A stretch of DNA of 64,000 bases, taken from assembly GCA_903897605.1 (NCBI GenBank), contig CAIUCH010000001.1:1-64000 (forward strand). Reading direction: 5' to 3'. The DNA is from an uncultured Alphaproteobacteria bacterium. GTDB lineage: Bacteria; Pseudomonadota; Alphaproteobacteria; Micropepsales; Micropepsaceae. The notes beneath the pieces were generated by a model that had not been told where the DNA came from, did no database searches, and worked only from the letters and a program-made list of their open reading frames with translations. Below, piece by piece: positions 63,363 through 64,000 of the stretch (the stretch's first letter is position 1; every line of letters starts with the position of its first letter). A program made the translations under genes and the position numbers.

Positions 63363-63983
63363 ATGCGGTCCCTTGGCGATATTCTCTACAATTTCCACTG
63401 GGTGGTGCCAGGCGATTGTGCCCGCGCGGCCCAGGCCTGGGCCGGTGGCGTTGGTCCCTTTTTGCAAAAGCGCGGCATCAAGGCGCTGATCAATCTGCGG
63501 GGACGCAACGACGATCTGTCCTGGTGGAAGAACGAGACCGGCGCGACGGCGGCGCGCGGCATCGCCCATCTCGACGCCATGCTGGATTCCCGGCGGCTTC
63601 CCACCCGCGCCATGCTGACACGGCTGATCGAAGCCTTTGACAGCGCGCCCAGGCCTTTCGTCCTTAAATGTTCCGGCGGCCAGGACCGCACCAGTTTCGC
63701 TTCGGCGCTTTATCTCATCCATCGCGGCGGATGGGCCGCGATGGATGAGGCGCGGGCGCAATATGCCCGTTTTCCCTATCTGCATTTCCCCAAAAAGCAT
63801 CAGCGCTGGCTGAGACCGTTCCTGGATTTCGCCGCCGAGGAATCGCGCGCCATGCCCTTGGCAAGCTGGATTGCCGAGCACTACACGCCGGAGCGGCTGA
63901 AGGCCTGGCTGGAAGGGCGCGGTCTCAGCGACAGCCATGGCGGTATCTTTTTGATGCCGAAGCGCAGCCCTTATCAATGGTGA
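63363..63983 (+). CDS. Dual-specificity/tyrosine phosphatase-like protein (CX5R)
   Basis: A 206-aa cytosolic protein with the cysteine phosphatase signature: Cys103 and Arg109 in VLKCSGGQDRTSFASALYLI (C-x5-R followed by T). An upstream ALINLRGRNDDLSWWKNE supplies the segment where the general-acid Asp would lie. The His usually before the Cys is replaced by Lys (KCSGG), which would change the cysteine's acidity, as in some bacterial dual-specificity phosphatases. The C-terminal extension of about 80 residues is basic and helical. The substrate is unknown. The 17 bases after the stop are too short to interpret. Confidence 0.82.
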   Translation: MRSLGDILYNFHWVVPGDCARAAQAWAGGVGPFLQKRGIKALINLRGRNDDLSWWKNETGATAARGIAHLDAMLDSRRLPTRAMLTRLIEAFDSAPRPFVLKCSGGQDRTSFASALYLIHRGGWAAMDEARAQYARFPYLHFPKKHQRWLRPFLDFAAEESRAMPLASWIAEHYTPERLKAWLEGRGLSDSHGGIFLMPKRSPYQW

Positions 63984-64000
63984 AGCGGGTTCAATGATGA

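Overview
The window is GC-rich, densely coded chromosomal DNA from an alphaproteobacterium. The evidence is family content and gene order: cytochrome c maturation genes in ccmE-ccmF-ccmH order followed by degP (the rhizobial cycJKL-degP layout), FliX, a DivJ/PleC-type histidine kinase, TTAA-N7-TTAA boxes typical of CtrA, a DUF2849-sulfite reductase-DUF934 cluster, DUF1491, PAS_5 and a roughly 1,600-residue NAD-glutamate dehydrogenase. A relative of Caulobacterales, Micropepsales or Rhizomicrobium is my inference. I see no rRNA or tRNA gene, CRISPR array, insertion sequence or prophage.

Layout. 0-5.6 kb: cytochrome c maturation, DegP and a glycine-zipper envelope protein. 5.8-10.4 kb: an unrecognised 457-aa protein, an OmpR-type two-component system with a PepSY-like protein, and a small secreted protein. 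10.5-17.7 kb: a class A penicillin-binding protein, an NMT1/THI5-type ABC importer and a sulfite reductase cluster. 17.8-27 kb: a Spy/CpxP-like protein, ornithine decarboxylase, a PadR-DUF1700-DUF2807-DUF2807 operon, prfC and several small membrane or DUF genes. 27-33.5 kb: signalling genes (two PAS histidine kinases, one GGDEF-EAL protein). 33.5-46 kb: aconitase, NAD-glutamate dehydrogenase, a PilZ protein and an OmpA-like lipoprotein. 46-54.6 kb: PAP2 phosphatase, then sucC-X-sucD and sucA-sucB, with a secreted-protein gene (X) between the two succinyl-CoA synthetase genes. 54.8-64 kb: fliX, then the housekeeping run rlmH-rsfS-nadD-GFA-proA-proB-obgE, rplU-rpmA and a CX5R phosphatase-like protein.

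How the parts fit together. AcnA, SucCD and SucAB supply TCA-cycle steps, and glutamate dehydrogenase feeds 2-oxoglutarate to SucAB. Three envelope-protein genes (glycine-zipper, small secreted, Spy-like) have the same direct repeat (TGAAC, 6 bases, TGAAC/T; 11-bp period) about 90-107 bases upstream of their starts. An OmpR-family regulator and kinase lie beside one of these sites, which suggests a local envelope-stress regulon. CtrA-like boxes lie upstream of fliX, a membrane-protein gene, the kinase pair and the GGDEF-EAL gene.

The most unusual items are two families of structured intergenic repeats (three copies each, one with stem changes that keep base pairing, one with a swapped hairpin), a lysine-rich N-terminal tail on RsfS that appears to start at CTG, a TMEM175 gene whose conserved N-terminus has no ordinary start codon, the gene between sucC and sucD, and a duplicated 3' end of fliX. 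Base-composition remarks are by eye.
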